64,000 nt of DNA from Agreia pratensis (GTDB taxonomy: Bacteria > Actinomycetota > Actinomycetes > Actinomycetales > Microbacteriaceae), in the NCBI RefSeq assembly GCF_900177685.1, contig NZ_FXAY01000004.1, positions 186,001 to 250,000 on the forward strand, written 5' to 3'. A program made the translations under genes and the position numbers. The stretch's first letter is position 1; the number at the start of each line of letters is the position of its first letter. Below are positions 16,807 to 25,636 of the stretch, in pieces. Below the pieces are notes generated by a model. That model searched no databases. It saw nothing but the letters and a program-made list of their open reading frames with translations, and was not told where the DNA came from.

Positions 16807-18003
16807 CTAGTTCTCGCTCGAGATCTCGGCAGCCAGCGCAGCCGCCAGATTGCCCTTGGCTGAGACCTCGATGGATTCGAGGCCCTGCCACTGCATCGTC
16901 TGACGCAACACGGGCGCCAGGCGTGCTGCCGTGTGGTCGGGCGCGCCGTCTTCGGCCCAGGCTGCCCGCACTCGAAGCACTCCAGCCTGCCGGTCGTTCT
17001 TAAGGTCGACTCTGCCCACGACCTGGTCGTCGATGAGCACCGGCAGCACGTAGTAGCCGAACACCCTCTTGGGCTCGGGCGTATAGATCTCGATGCGGTA
17101 GTGGAAGTCGAAGAGGCGCAGCGCTCGGGCGCGCGCCCAGACGACCGGATCGAACGGCGAGAGCAGGGCGGTGGCCTGCATACGACGGGGGAGTCGGGCG
17201 TCGCGGTGCAGCCAGGCAGGCTTGCCCCATCCGTCGATCGTGACCGGCAGGAGTTCGCCCGCCTCTTCGAGCTGGCGGATCGCGGGAACAGCGTCGACGG
17301 CCTTCAGGCGGAAGTAGTCGGCGATGTCGTCTGCCGTGCCCACACCGTGAGCGCGAGCCGAGATGGAGACGAGGCGGCGCATGGCCTCGTCTCGGGCGAC
17401 GTGAAGCTCACGAACAGCGGCGGGAAGCACCTGCTCGGGCAAGGCGTAGACGCGCTCGAAGCGGGTGCGGCCGGCGCTGACCACATCGCCCCACCGGAAC
17501 AGAGTCTCGAGCCCCCGCTTGACGTCGGACCAGCCCCACCACGAACCACTGCGGGTGTTTGATTCGTGCTCGATCTCGCTGGCCCGCATCGGGCCTTTGG
17601 CTGCCAACTCGGTGAGCAACCACTCGGTCATAGGCCTGTTCGCCGCGAACCACGAGTCGGCGTCGGCCTCGGCGCGTTCACGATATTCCTGCTGCCGCCA
17701 GCGCAGAAGAGGCAGTGTGTCGACGGGAATGAACGACGCCTCGTGTGCCCAGTACTCGGTGATGCGGGGAGAGTAGGTGACCCGATCGAGCTGAGCCTTG
17801 TCGTAGTTGCCGAGCCGAGCGAAGACCGGCAGGTAGTGGCTGCGCTCGAAGACATTGACGGAGTCGATCTGCAGCAGCCCGAGCCTGTCGATCACGGCAC
17901 CGAGTTGGCGCACGCCCGGAACGACGTCTGTGGGGACTCGACCGAAGCCCTGCGCAGCCAGCGCGACGCGGCGGGCGAGAGCGGGAGACAGTGACTGAGC
18001 CAT
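16807..18003 (-). CDS. Winged-helix DNA glycosylase-like protein (YcaQ/AlkX family, HTH_42)
   Basis: A 398-aa member of the family that includes E. coli YcaQ (AlkX), which unhooks interstrand crosslinks and removes bulky alkyl lesions, and Streptomyces AlkZ, a self-resistance enzyme for azinomycin. The catalytic motif appears as LLQIDSVN (Gln45-x-Asp47), the QxD form of the YcaQ/AlkX group rather than the QxQ form of AlkZ. Three tandem winged-helix units are expected along the length. ATG 18003 was chosen because TACGCT lies 7 nt upstream and the 30-residue upstream extension shows no similarity to the family. It is divergent from the ABC importer operon. Confidence 0.85.
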   Translation of the reverse strand: MAQSLSPALARRVALAAQGFGRVPTDVVPGVRQLGAVIDRLGLLQIDSVNVFERSHYLPVFARLGNYDKAQLDRVTYSPRITEYWAHEASFIPVDTLPLLRWRQQEYRERAEADADSWFAANRPMTEWLLTELAAKGPMRASEIEHESNTRSGSWWGWSDVKRGLETLFRWGDVVSAGRTRFERVYALPEQVLPAAVRELHVARDEAMRRLVSISARAHGVGTADDIADYFRLKAVDAVPAIRQLEEAGELLPVTIDGWGKPAWLHRDARLPRRMQATALLSPFDPVVWARARALRLFDFHYRIEIYTPEPKRVFGYYVLPVLIDDQVVGRVDLKNDRQAGVLRVRAAWAEDGAPDHTAARLAPVLRQTMQWQGLESIEVSAKGNLAAALAAEISSEN

Positions 18004-18010
18004 GTTCTCG

Positions 18011-18016
18011 AGCGTA
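18011..18016 (-). promoter_or_regulatory. -10 box (TACGCT) for YcaQ-like gene, leaderless spacing
   Basis: On the minus strand TACGCT is followed by 7 nt and the ATG at 18003. No ribosome-binding site is visible. Confidence 0.5.
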
Positions 18017-18158
18017 CCCACGCACCTGCGACATCGAGACATGCGCCGTTCACCTTCGCGATGCCGGACGGTCGCATCCAGGTCGCGCTGCACTCATAAC
18101 GTCAGCACGTCGGAACCACAGCCCCGTCCGGCACACGCACGCTAAACCTGGAGGACTC

Positions 18159-19295
18159 TTGCTTTCCACCCGCACAGCCATCGCCGGCATCGCCGCAGCG
18201 ATCGCACTCACACTCAGCCTCAGCTCCTGCGCGAGCACCTCGGCTGACGCATCCGCCGACGGTGGAGTCGACGCTGCCACCGCCACCAGCGTCTCGGCAT
18301 TCGGCGACCTCGCCGGTCTCGAGAAGGCGGCGAAAGCCGAGGGCGCACTCAACGTGATCGCCCTTCCGCGCGACTGGGCCAACTACGGTGCAGTGCTCGA
18401 CGCGTTCACCGCGAAGTACCCCGAGATCACCATCACCGAGGCCTCGCCCGACGCATCGAGCGCCGAAGAGATCCAGGCGGCCGACAACCTCAAGGGCCAG
18501 GACACCGCCCCCGATGTGTTCGACGTGGGCGCCGCCGTCGCCCTCGCCAACACGAAGAAGTTCGCTCCGTACCAGGTCGAGACCTGGGCTGACATTCCGG
18601 ATGCGCTCAAGGAGCAGTCGGGCCTCTGGGTCGGCGACTACGGCGGATACATGGCCATCGGCTACGACCCCGACGCGGTTCCGGCGCCGAAGAGCCTCGA
18701 CGACCTGCTCGGCGACGCCTACAAGGGCAAGGTCGCGATCAATGGCGACCCGACGCAGGCCGGGGCCGCCTTCGCGGCCGTGGGTATGGCATCCGTTCAG
18801 AGCGGCGGGTCGACCGCCGACTTCCAGCCCGGGATCGACTTCTTCTCGAAGCTCAACAAGGCCGGCAACTTCGTCAAGATCGACCCGACGCCCGCCACGA
18901 TCGCCTCGGGCGAGACCCCCGTCGTCTTCGACTGGGACTACCTGAACATCGGCTACGGCAAGAAGCTCGACGGCCAGCGCAAGTGGGAGGTCGTCGTCCT
19001 TCCGGGCACCGGCTACGCGGGCTACTACAACCAGGCGATCAGCGCAGACGCCCCGCACCCCGCGGCCGCTCGCCTGTGGCAGGAGTTCCTGTACAGCGAC
19101 GAGGCGCAGAACCTGTGGCTCGCGGGTGGCGCTCGTCCGGCACGGGCCGAGGCGATGGAGGCGGCCGGAACGATCGACAAGAAGCTGTTCGACGCCCTGC
19201 CGGAGACGCCGGACGAGACCGTCGTGCCCTCTGCTAAAGAATCCGAAGACGCTGCGGCCCTTCTCGGCAGCAACTGGGCCACGGCCGTTCAGTAA
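18159..19295 (+). CDS. ABC transporter substrate-binding lipoprotein (Fe3+/polyamine type)
   Basis: A 378-aa extracellular binding protein. The N-terminus has a short basic region, a hydrophobic stretch and the lipobox LSLSSC, so it is a lipoprotein anchored outside the membrane. The body has the periplasmic-binding protein II layout of the spermidine/putrescine-iron-thiamine group (FGDLAGLEKAAKAEGALNVI, then DVFDVGAAVALA). TTG 18159 was chosen because GGAGG lies 4 nt upstream and the signal peptide begins there; the upstream frame is not coding-like. It heads a four-gene importer operon. The ligand is not predictable from sequence. Confidence 0.85.
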   Translation: MLSTRTAIAGIAAAIALTLSLSSCASTSADASADGGVDAATATSVSAFGDLAGLEKAAKAEGALNVIALPRDWANYGAVLDAFTAKYPEITITEASPDASSAEEIQAADNLKGQDTAPDVFDVGAAVALANTKKFAPYQVETWADIPDALKEQSGLWVGDYGGYMAIGYDPDAVPAPKSLDDLLGDAYKGKVAINGDPTQAGAAFAAVGMASVQSGGSTADFQPGIDFFSKLNKAGNFVKIDPTPATIASGETPVVFDWDYLNIGYGKKLDGQRKWEVVVLPGTGYAGYYNQAISADAPHPAAARLWQEFLYSDEAQNLWLAGGARPARAEAMEAAGTIDKKLFDALPETPDETVVPSAKESEDAAALLGSNWATAVQ

Positions 19296-19316
19296 CCAAG
19301 GAAAGAGACACAACTG

Positions 19317-20258
19317 ATGGCTGACACCCTCGTGTCGGTCGTCGCTCCCCTCGAGGGCGTCGCGCCTGCAGCAGTGCAGGTTCGACGCCCCGAGTCGTCG
19401 CGACGGGCGGCCTTCACCGTGCCGAGTTTTCTCGGCCTCGTTCCCTTCGCGGCATACATCCTCCTCTTCCTCGGGCTGCCCACCGCGATCGCCCTGTTCA
19501 CCGGGTTCCTCGACGGCACCGGTTCGTTCTCGCTGACCAACATCGAGGCACTCGCCGACCCGCTGATTCTCAGCACCTTCGGCAACTCGATCGGGCTCTC
19601 GGCCCTCACGGCGGTCATCGGTGCCGTGGTCGGAGCGGCCTGCTGCTACGCGCTGATCGGCACGAACCCCACCGGATTGCTCCGCTCGGTCGTCGACTCC
19701 GCCAGCGGGGTGCTGGCCCAGTTCGGCGGTGTGATGCTGGCGTTCGCCTTCGTCGCAACCATCGGCATCCAGGGCATGGTCACCGTGTACCTGCGCGACT
19801 CGCTGGGCATCAACATCTTCGCCGACGGTGTGTGGCTCTACGAGCTGCCCGGCCTGATCCTGCCCTACATCTACTTCCAGGTTCCGCTGATGATCATCAC
19901 GTTCCTTCCCGCCCTCGAAGGCCTCAAGCCGCAGTGGGCCGAAGCGAACGCCAGCCTCGGCGGATCGCGGGCGACATACTGGTGGCGCATCGGCATCCCC
20001 GTGCTCACCCCCTCTTTTCTCGGCTGCCTGCTGCTGCTGTTCGCCAACGCCTTCTCGTCGTTCGCGACGGCTGCTGCGCTCACCAGTCAGGGCTCGCAGA
20101 TCGTTCCCCTGCAGATCCGCTCGGCCCTCACGAGCGAGACGGTGCTCGGGCGGGAGAACCTCGCGGGAGCACTCGCTCTGGGAATGATCGTGGTGATGGT
20201 CGTCGTCATGACGCTCTACTCGCTGCTCATGAAGCGCTCTGCGAAATGGCAGCGATGA
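19317..20258 (+). CDS. ABC transporter permease (first)
   Basis: A 313-aa inner-membrane subunit with about six helices. The EAA loop that contacts the ATPase is recognisable as WAEANASLGGSRATYWWRIGIPVLTP (about 219-244). It belongs to the PotB/ThiP-like group typical of this importer class. AAGGAAAG precedes the ATG, and its stop overlaps the second permease start (ATGA). The N-terminal ~35 residues are cytosolic and Arg/Pro-rich. Confidence 0.88.
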   Translation: MADTLVSVVAPLEGVAPAAVQVRRPESSRRAAFTVPSFLGLVPFAAYILLFLGLPTAIALFTGFLDGTGSFSLTNIEALADPLILSTFGNSIGLSALTAVIGAVVGAACCYALIGTNPTGLLRSVVDSASGVLAQFGGVMLAFAFVATIGIQGMVTVYLRDSLGINIFADGVWLYELPGLILPYIYFQVPLMIITFLPALEGLKPQWAEANASLGGSRATYWWRIGIPVLTPSFLGCLLLLFANAFSSFATAAALTSQGSQIVPLQIRSALTSETVLGRENLAGALALGMIVVMVVVMTLYSLLMKRSAKWQR

Positions 20259-21124
20259 GCGGCCAGGCGAAAGCGTTCCGGCCAGAGCCCGGTGCGCTCA
20301 CGCGCTGGCTGATCCTCGGCATCGTGGGGCTGGTGTTTCTCGTGCCCATCGTTGCGATGGGCGAGTTCACGCTGCGTCGCGGACTCGAGGGCGGCTACGA
20401 CTTCAGCCGGTGGATCGCCGTCTTCTCGGGGGGACTCACGGGGGAGTACAAAGGGGTGCTGACCGCCCTCGGCAACTCCGTGGTGCTGGCCATCGTCACC
20501 GTCGCGGTGATGCTCGTCATTCTCGTGCCGACCATGATCCTCGTGCAACTGAAGTTCTCTTACCTTCGCCGTGCCATGGAGTTCCTCTGCCTCCTGCCCA
20601 TCACCATCCCGGCCATCGTGCTGGTGGTCGGCCTCGCCCCGGTCTATTCGGTCATCGCCAAGATGTTCGGCAGCGGCGTCTGGACCCTCTCATTCGCCTA
20701 CGGCATCATCGTGCTGCCCTACGCCTACCGTGCCATCCAGGCCAACCTCTCGGCGATCGACGTGGTGACCCTCAGCGAGGCCGCCCGTTCGCTCGGTGCC
20801 GGATGGCTGACCGTGCTCGTTCGCGTGCTGCTGCCGAATCTTCGTCGCGGCATCCTCTCGGCATCGTTCATCTCGGTGGCGGTCGTGCTGGGCGAATACA
20901 CGATCGCTGCGCTTCTCAACCGCATCAACCTGCAGACCGCGCTCGTCATCGTGTCGAAGTCCGATCCCTTCGTCGCCGTGATCTTCGCCCTTCTGGCGCT
21001 GGTCTTCGCCTTCTTCCTCCTGCTCGCGATCGGCCGGGTCGGCGCGCCCCGCCGCAGCCGTCGCGAACCCGCCGCATCCATCACCGCGCCAGCCGCCGTC
21101 ACACCGTCCGGAGCATCCTCATGA
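20255..21124 (+). CDS. ABC transporter permease (second)
   Basis: A 289-aa partner permease with about six helices and the EAA loop LSEAARSLGAGWLTVLVRVLLP. It resembles PotC-type subunits and forms the channel heterodimer with the preceding permease. The start at 20255 overlaps the upstream stop by 4 nt, and its own stop overlaps the ATPase start (ATGA), so stoichiometric translation is expected. The C-terminal tail is Arg- and Pro/Ala-rich. Confidence 0.88.
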   Translation: MSGQAKAFRPEPGALTRWLILGIVGLVFLVPIVAMGEFTLRRGLEGGYDFSRWIAVFSGGLTGEYKGVLTALGNSVVLAIVTVAVMLVILVPTMILVQLKFSYLRRAMEFLCLLPITIPAIVLVVGLAPVYSVIAKMFGSGVWTLSFAYGIIVLPYAYRAIQANLSAIDVVTLSEAARSLGAGWLTVLVRVLLPNLRRGILSASFISVAVVLGEYTIAALLNRINLQTALVIVSKSDPFVAVIFALLALVFAFFLLLAIGRVGAPRRSRREPAASITAPAAVTPSGASS

Positions 21125-22209
21125 GCCTCGCCACACGAAACGCCTCACCGACCGACACGAAGACCCGCGGCGCCGGCGCCACCGTCGAGTTCCGTTCCGT
21201 CGTCAAGGATTTCCCCGGACACCGCGCCCTCGACGGCGTCGACCTCACGCTGCAGCCCGGCGAGTTCGTGGCGCTGCTCGGCCCGAGCGGCTGCGGCAAG
21301 ACCACAGCCCTGCGCGTGCTCGGCGGTCTCGAAGACGCGACGAGCGGCAGCATCCTGATCGACGGCTCCGATGTCTCGGGCCTGCCGGCCAACAAGCGCG
21401 ACATCGGCATGGTGTTCCAGTCGTACTCGCTGTTCCCGCACCTCACCGTGCTCTCGAACGTCGAATTCGGGCTCCGGATGCGCAAGGTCGAGAGAGACGA
21501 GCGACGCACGCGTGCGCTGGCCGCCCTCGAGATGGTCGGCCTCAGCGAGCATGCCAGCCGCTACGCGCATCAGCTCTCGGGTGGCCAACAGCAGCGGGTG
21601 GCTCTCTCCCGAGCGCTCGTCACCGAGCCGCGCGTGCTTCTGCTCGACGAGCCGCTTTCGGCACTCGATGCCCGCGTTCGGGTGCAGCTGCGTGACGAAA
21701 TCCGGCGCATCCAGATCGATCTCGGAATCACCACGCTCTTCGTGACGCACGACCAGGAGGAGGCCCTCGCGGTCGCCGATCGGGTAGCGGTTATGCGGTC
21801 GGGAACGATCGAGCAGATCGGTGCCCCTGAAGAGCTCTACACGCGGGCGAAGACCTCATTCGTCGCGGAGTTCGTCGGGCTCAGCAACCGACTCGACGGC
21901 GTGATCGACACACCGGGATTCGTCGCTGTCGAGGGTGTCACTCTTCCTCTCATCGACCAGTCGGCCCCGACAGGAGCGGTCTCTGCATACGTGCGCCCGG
22001 AGGACGTGGTCTTCTCCTCGGAGGGCATCTCTGCCGAAGTGGTCTCGAGCAGTTTTCTCGGCAGCTTCCGCCGCACGACGGTGCGTCTGGCATCGGGTGC
22101 GCTCGTGCGGGTTCAGCATGGCGCGACCGCCCCGCTCGCAATCGGCGACAGGGTGTTTCTCTCCTTCACAGGAGCGCCTGTCGCAGTGAAGGCCGCCGAC
22201 GCGTCATAA
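21121..22209 (+). CDS. ABC transporter ATP-binding protein (PotA/FbpC type)
   Basis: A 362-aa ATPase: Walker A GPSGCGKTTALR, signature LSGGQQQRVALSRAL, Walker B VLLLDEPLSALD and switch His in FVTHDQEEALAVADR. The C-terminal ~100 residues form a TOBE-like regulatory domain (AYVRPEDVVF, AIGDRVFLSF). It powers the importer encoded by the three preceding genes. All junctions in this operon except the first are 4-nt overlaps. Confidence 0.92.
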   Translation: MSLATRNASPTDTKTRGAGATVEFRSVVKDFPGHRALDGVDLTLQPGEFVALLGPSGCGKTTALRVLGGLEDATSGSILIDGSDVSGLPANKRDIGMVFQSYSLFPHLTVLSNVEFGLRMRKVERDERRTRALAALEMVGLSEHASRYAHQLSGGQQQRVALSRALVTEPRVLLLDEPLSALDARVRVQLRDEIRRIQIDLGITTLFVTHDQEEALAVADRVAVMRSGTIEQIGAPEELYTRAKTSFVAEFVGLSNRLDGVIDTPGFVAVEGVTLPLIDQSAPTGAVSAYVRPEDVVFSSEGISAEVVSSSFLGSFRRTTVRLASGALVRVQHGATAPLAIGDRVFLSFTGAPVAVKAADAS

Positions 22210-22234
22210 CGATTTCTCCTCAGGTCTGCGCGCC

Positions 22235-22240
22235 TAGAAT
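22235..22240 (+). promoter_or_regulatory. -10 box (TAGAAT) for AI-2E family gene
   Basis: TAGAAT followed by 6 nt and the ATG at 22247. A weak GAGGA directly before the ATG is too close to be a good ribosome-binding site. Confidence 0.5.
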
Positions 22241-22246
22241 GAGGAC

Positions 22247-23350
22247 ATGTCTGAGCCTGACGTGAATGACGCCGCGGTTCCTCCGGGACTCCGCATAGCG
22301 GGAGCGTGGTCGTGGCGCCTACTGGCAATCGCCGGTGCGTTGGCCGTGTTCTTCTTCCTCGTGTCGTATCTCCGACTTCTCGTCATTCCGCTGTTGGTCG
22401 CGACGCTGCTCTCTGCGCTGCTGGTTCCATTGAAGAACTGGCTCGTCAGACACAAATGGCCCACATGGCTCGCCATCGCTGTGGCTGAGGTCGGCACCCT
22501 GGTGATCGTCGCAGCGCTCATCTTTCTGGTCGTCGCTCAGGTGCGGGCAGGCTTCGGCGATCTGCGCGATCAGACGGTGGCGAGTGCGCACGACCTGCGT
22601 GACTGGCTGACGCAACCGCCGTTCAACGTGTCGGACAGCGATCTCACGGGGTACCTCAATCAGGCCCTGTCCTTCCTCCAGGCCGACTCGTCTGTTCTGC
22701 TCTCCGGGGCGGTCTCGGTCGGTTCGACGGTGACCGAGCTGTTCGCCGGTGTGCTGCTGACGCTCTTCTCGACGCTCTTCATCCTCATCGATGGCAAGGG
22801 CATCTGGGCGTGGATCGTGCGCATCTTCCCGCGTCGCGCTCGCACGGCTCTCGATGGCGCGGGTAAGGCCGGATGGCTGACGCTGCAGAACTTCATCAAG
22901 GTGCAGATCCTCGTCGCGACCATCGATGCCATCGGCATCGGAGCGGGAGCCGCGATCCTTCAGCTGCCGCTTGCCATACCCATCGCCGTGCTGGTCTTTC
23001 TCGGTTCCTTCATTCCCGTGATCGGCGCCGTCGCGACCGGGGCGCTCGCCGTGTTCATCGCCCTGGTCTACAACGGCTGGGTCGTCGCACTCATCATGCT
23101 CGGCATCGTTCTGCTCGTGCAGCAGGTCGAAGGCCACGTACTGCAGCCCCTCGTCATGGGAACTGCCGTCAAGGTGCATCCGCTGGCCGTCGTGCTCGCG
23201 GTGGCCGGCGGATCCGTTGTAGCCGGCATTCCCGGCGCCCTGTTCGCTGTTCCCATCGTCGCTGTCCTCAACGTGATGATCGGCTACATCGCCCGGGGTG
23301 ACTGGCGACAACACCCTCTCTCGACACCGAAAGACATCGTTCTCGAATGA
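22247..23350 (+). CDS. AI-2E family transporter (UPF0118)
   Basis: A 367-aa multi-pass membrane protein with about eight helices. The family includes TqsA-like exporters and Na+/H+ antiporters, so autoinducer-2 export should not be assumed. Characteristic segments are the N-terminal pair (VFFFLVSYLRLLVIPLLVATLLSALLV region), the central soluble stretch and the late motif LVQQVEGHVLQPLVMG. It is probably transcribed from its own promoter and overlaps ilvA by 4 nt (ATGA), an arrangement that translationally couples it to threonine deamination without an obvious metabolic reason. Confidence 0.85.
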   Translation: MSEPDVNDAAVPPGLRIAGAWSWRLLAIAGALAVFFFLVSYLRLLVIPLLVATLLSALLVPLKNWLVRHKWPTWLAIAVAEVGTLVIVAALIFLVVAQVRAGFGDLRDQTVASAHDLRDWLTQPPFNVSDSDLTGYLNQALSFLQADSSVLLSGAVSVGSTVTELFAGVLLTLFSTLFILIDGKGIWAWIVRIFPRRARTALDGAGKAGWLTLQNFIKVQILVATIDAIGIGAGAAILQLPLAIPIAVLVFLGSFIPVIGAVATGALAVFIALVYNGWVVALIMLGIVLLVQQVEGHVLQPLVMGTAVKVHPLAVVLAVAGGSVVAGIPGALFAVPIVAVLNVMIGYIARGDWRQHPLSTPKDIVLE

Positions 23351-24603
23351 CTGATTCCCTGACGCAGCCCGTGCTTACCGCGGTGCCCTCGCTCGAAGAC
23401 ATGATGGATGCCCGCGAGCGAGTCTCGCGCATCGTCGACCCGACCCCGATGGAGACGTCGCGCTATCTCAGCGCCGAATTGGGCGCTCCGGTCTTTCTGA
23501 AGTGCGAGAACCTGCAGCGCACCGGCTCATACAAGATCCGTGGTGCCTACAACAGGCTGTCCAGACTCTCTGACGAGGAGAAAGCCCGTGGTGTCGTCGC
23601 CGCGTCTGCAGGCAACCACGCCCAGGGCGTGGCCTTCGCGGCGCGTGAGCTCGGCATCTCGGCCACGATCTTCATGCCCCTCGGTGTTCCGCTGCCGAAG
23701 CTTCAGGCCACCAAGCATTACGGCGCCGATGTCGTGCTCCGCGGGCACAGCGTCGAAGAGGCCCTTCGGGCTGCGGCGGAGTTCTCCGAGAAGACCGGCG
23801 CGGTCTTCATTCCACCGTTCGATCACCCCGATGTCGTTCTCGGCCAGTCGACGCTGGGTCTCGAGATTCTCGATCAGGTTCCCGACCTGGAGACCGTGAT
23901 TGTTCCGATCGGTGGCGGCGGGCTGATCTCCGGCGTGGCGTCGGCTCTCAAGCGCCGCGCGGAACTCGAAGGGCGCTCCATCAGGGTTATCGGTGTGCAA
24001 GCGGCCAATGCGGCCGCCTACCCGCCCTCGCTGGCCGCCGGCGAGCCCACTCAAATCGTCACGTCGCCCACGATGGCCGACGGCATCACCGTTGCGAAGC
24101 CGGGCATCCTCAATTTCGCCATCATCAAAGAACTCGTCGACGAGGTGGTCACCGTCTCCGAAGCCGACATGGCGAAGGCTCTGCTGGTGCTGCTCGAGCG
24201 GGCGAAGCAGGTAGTCGAACCCGCCGGCGCTGTCGGCGTGGCCGCGATCCTGTCGGGGCAGATCGTCGCATCCGGAACGACCGTCGTCATTCTCTCGGGC
24301 GGAAATATCGACCCGCTCCTTATGCTGAAGCTGATCAACTACGGTCTTGCCGCATCCGACCGGTACCTCAAGATGCGCATCATGCTGCCCGATCGCCCTG
24401 GCCAGTTGGCGCGCATCTCCGAACTGCTCGCAGAGGCGAACGCCAACGTGCTCGAGGTGCTGCACACCCGGCACGGCAAAGGACTGCAGATCAGCGAGGT
24501 CGAACTCGAGCTGAGCGTCGAGACGCGCGGGCCGGAGCACCGTCAGCAGGTACTCGACATGCTGCGCGATGCAGGCTTCGACCCGCGCATCAGCGACGAC
24601 TGA
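23347..24603 (+). CDS. ilvA: Threonine ammonia-lyase (threonine deaminase)
   Basis: A 418-aa PLP enzyme converting threonine to 2-oxobutyrate and ammonia, the entry to isoleucine synthesis or threonine catabolism. The PLP lysine is in QRTGSYKIRGAYNR (Lys63), the glycine-rich phosphate loop is PIGGGGLISG, and a single ACT-like domain occupies the last ~80 residues (MRIMLPDRPGQLARISELL). One ACT domain and the length fit the shorter actinobacterial/TdcB-like form rather than the two-ACT E. coli IlvA. Its stop abuts the convergent greA stop with no gap. Confidence 0.92.
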   Translation: MTDSLTQPVLTAVPSLEDMMDARERVSRIVDPTPMETSRYLSAELGAPVFLKCENLQRTGSYKIRGAYNRLSRLSDEEKARGVVAASAGNHAQGVAFAARELGISATIFMPLGVPLPKLQATKHYGADVVLRGHSVEEALRAAAEFSEKTGAVFIPPFDHPDVVLGQSTLGLEILDQVPDLETVIVPIGGGGLISGVASALKRRAELEGRSIRVIGVQAANAAAYPPSLAAGEPTQIVTSPTMADGITVAKPGILNFAIIKELVDEVVTVSEADMAKALLVLLERAKQVVEPAGAVGVAAILSGQIVASGTTVVILSGGNIDPLLMLKLINYGLAASDRYLKMRIMLPDRPGQLARISELLAEANANVLEVLHTRHGKGLQISEVELELSVETRGPEHRQQVLDMLRDAGFDPRISDD

Positions 24604-25095
24604 TCAGGCGCGGTAGGTGTCGACCTTGACGATCTCGACGTCGATGTTGCGTCCGGTCGGGCCGACGAACGACGTCTTGTCTCCGACCTTGAGGCCGATG
24701 ATGGCCTGGCCGAGGGGGCTGGATTCGCTCCAGACATCGAGGTCGTTGTCGCCCGCGATCTCGCGGTTGCCGAGAAGGAACACGGTCTCGTCGCCCGCAA
24801 CCAGCGCGGTGATGACCGTTCCGCCCTCGACGACTCCGTGGCTCTCGGGAATCTCGCCGACCTCAGCGGTGCGCAGCAACAGGGTCAGCTGGCGGATGCG
24901 AGCCTCCATCTTGCCCTGCTCTTCTTTGGCGGCGTGGTAGCCGCCGTTCTCTTTCAGGTCGCCCTCTTCGCGGGCCATCTCGATCTTCTTGGCGATGTCG
25001 GTGCGACCGAATCCGCTGAGCTCTTCGAGCTCATTCGTGAGACGGTCGAAGGCCTCTTGGGTCAGCCATGTGACCTGGGCTGCTTCGTCTGCCAT
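24604..25095 (-). CDS. greA: Transcription elongation factor GreA
   Basis: A 163-aa factor that stimulates RNA cleavage by backtracked RNA polymerase. The N-terminal coiled coil carries the acidic tip region (LTNELEEL, EGDLKENGGYHAAKEEQGKME) and the C-terminal globular FKBP-like domain ends near SFVGPTGRNIDVEIV. ATG 25095 was chosen over an upstream ATG six codons earlier because GAGGGAG sits 6 nt before it. It is convergent with ilvA and adjacent to DUF4307 and mca, an order shared with other actinobacteria. Confidence 0.95.
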   Translation of the reverse strand: MADEAAQVTWLTQEAFDRLTNELEELSGFGRTDIAKKIEMAREEGDLKENGGYHAAKEEQGKMEARIRQLTLLLRTAEVGEIPESHGVVEGGTVITALVAGDETVFLLGNREIAGDNDLDVWSESSPLGQAIIGLKVGDKTSFVGPTGRNIDVEIVKVDTYRA

Positions 25096-25150
25096 GGGAA
25101 CTCCCTCATACAAATATGGCCCGGGAGTACCCCGGGCATAACAACCAAGA

Positions 25151-25549
25151 CTAGGTGAGCCAGCAGCGGTAAATCAAACCTGTGACCGACTGCTCCGTGG
25201 TGCGAACGGTCTCCGTTATTCCGCGTGTGGCCTTGTCGGATGCGGGGATGTCGATGACTTTCCACCCCACGATGGCGAACTTCGCGCTCTGCGCCTGCAG
25301 GGCACAGCTCGAGGTCGACCCCTTGGGCACGGTGAGCAGGAAGTCGATCGATACCGTGTGTGCGTCGATGACGGTGTGTCCCGTGTCCTTCGCCTCGAGC
25401 TCGGCGCCCGAGTTGTCGAGGCCGGCCCAGACGACCCAGCCCACGAGAACAACGGCGAAGACCGCCGCGGTGATGAGCGCGATCACGCGCGTGCGACGAC
25501 TATTGGCGCGTGTTCGCCCGTAGCGGATGGCAAGGTCTTCACGCGTCAC
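25151..25549 (-). CDS. DUF4307 domain membrane protein
   Basis: A 132-aa protein: about 20 cytosolic residues with RYGRTRANSRRTR, one transmembrane helix (about 24-44) and an extracytoplasmic beta-rich domain with one Cys near the middle and one at the end (YRCWLT). It matches the actinobacterial DUF4307 family, which is almost always beside mca and greA. No function is known. GTG 25549 was chosen from the family N-terminus, with GAGAGG upstream. Divergent from mca across an AT-rich promoter region. Confidence 0.82.
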   Translation of the reverse strand: MTREDLAIRYGRTRANSRRTRVIALITAAVFAVVLVGWVVWAGLDNSGAELEAKDTGHTVIDAHTVSIDFLLTVPKGSTSSCALQAQSAKFAIVGWKVIDIPASDKATRGITETVRTTEQSVTGLIYRCWLT

Positions 25550-25576
25550 GGAATGGGTGCCTCTCGAAGCAGCGAT

Positions 25577-25616
25577 TAGTCTTAGGTGTTGGCTTAGATG
25601 TCTAGGCTAATCGGCA
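25577..25616. promoter_or_regulatory. Divergent DUF4307/mca promoter region with imperfect dyad
   Basis: A short AT-rich stretch in which GATTAG and CTAATC form the ends of an imperfect dyad. It holds possible -10/-35 hexamers on both strands (TTGGCT and TAGGCT on plus). A shared divergent promoter is inferred. Confidence 0.35.
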
Positions 25617-25636
25617 ATGCTGAGGAGACGAGACCG

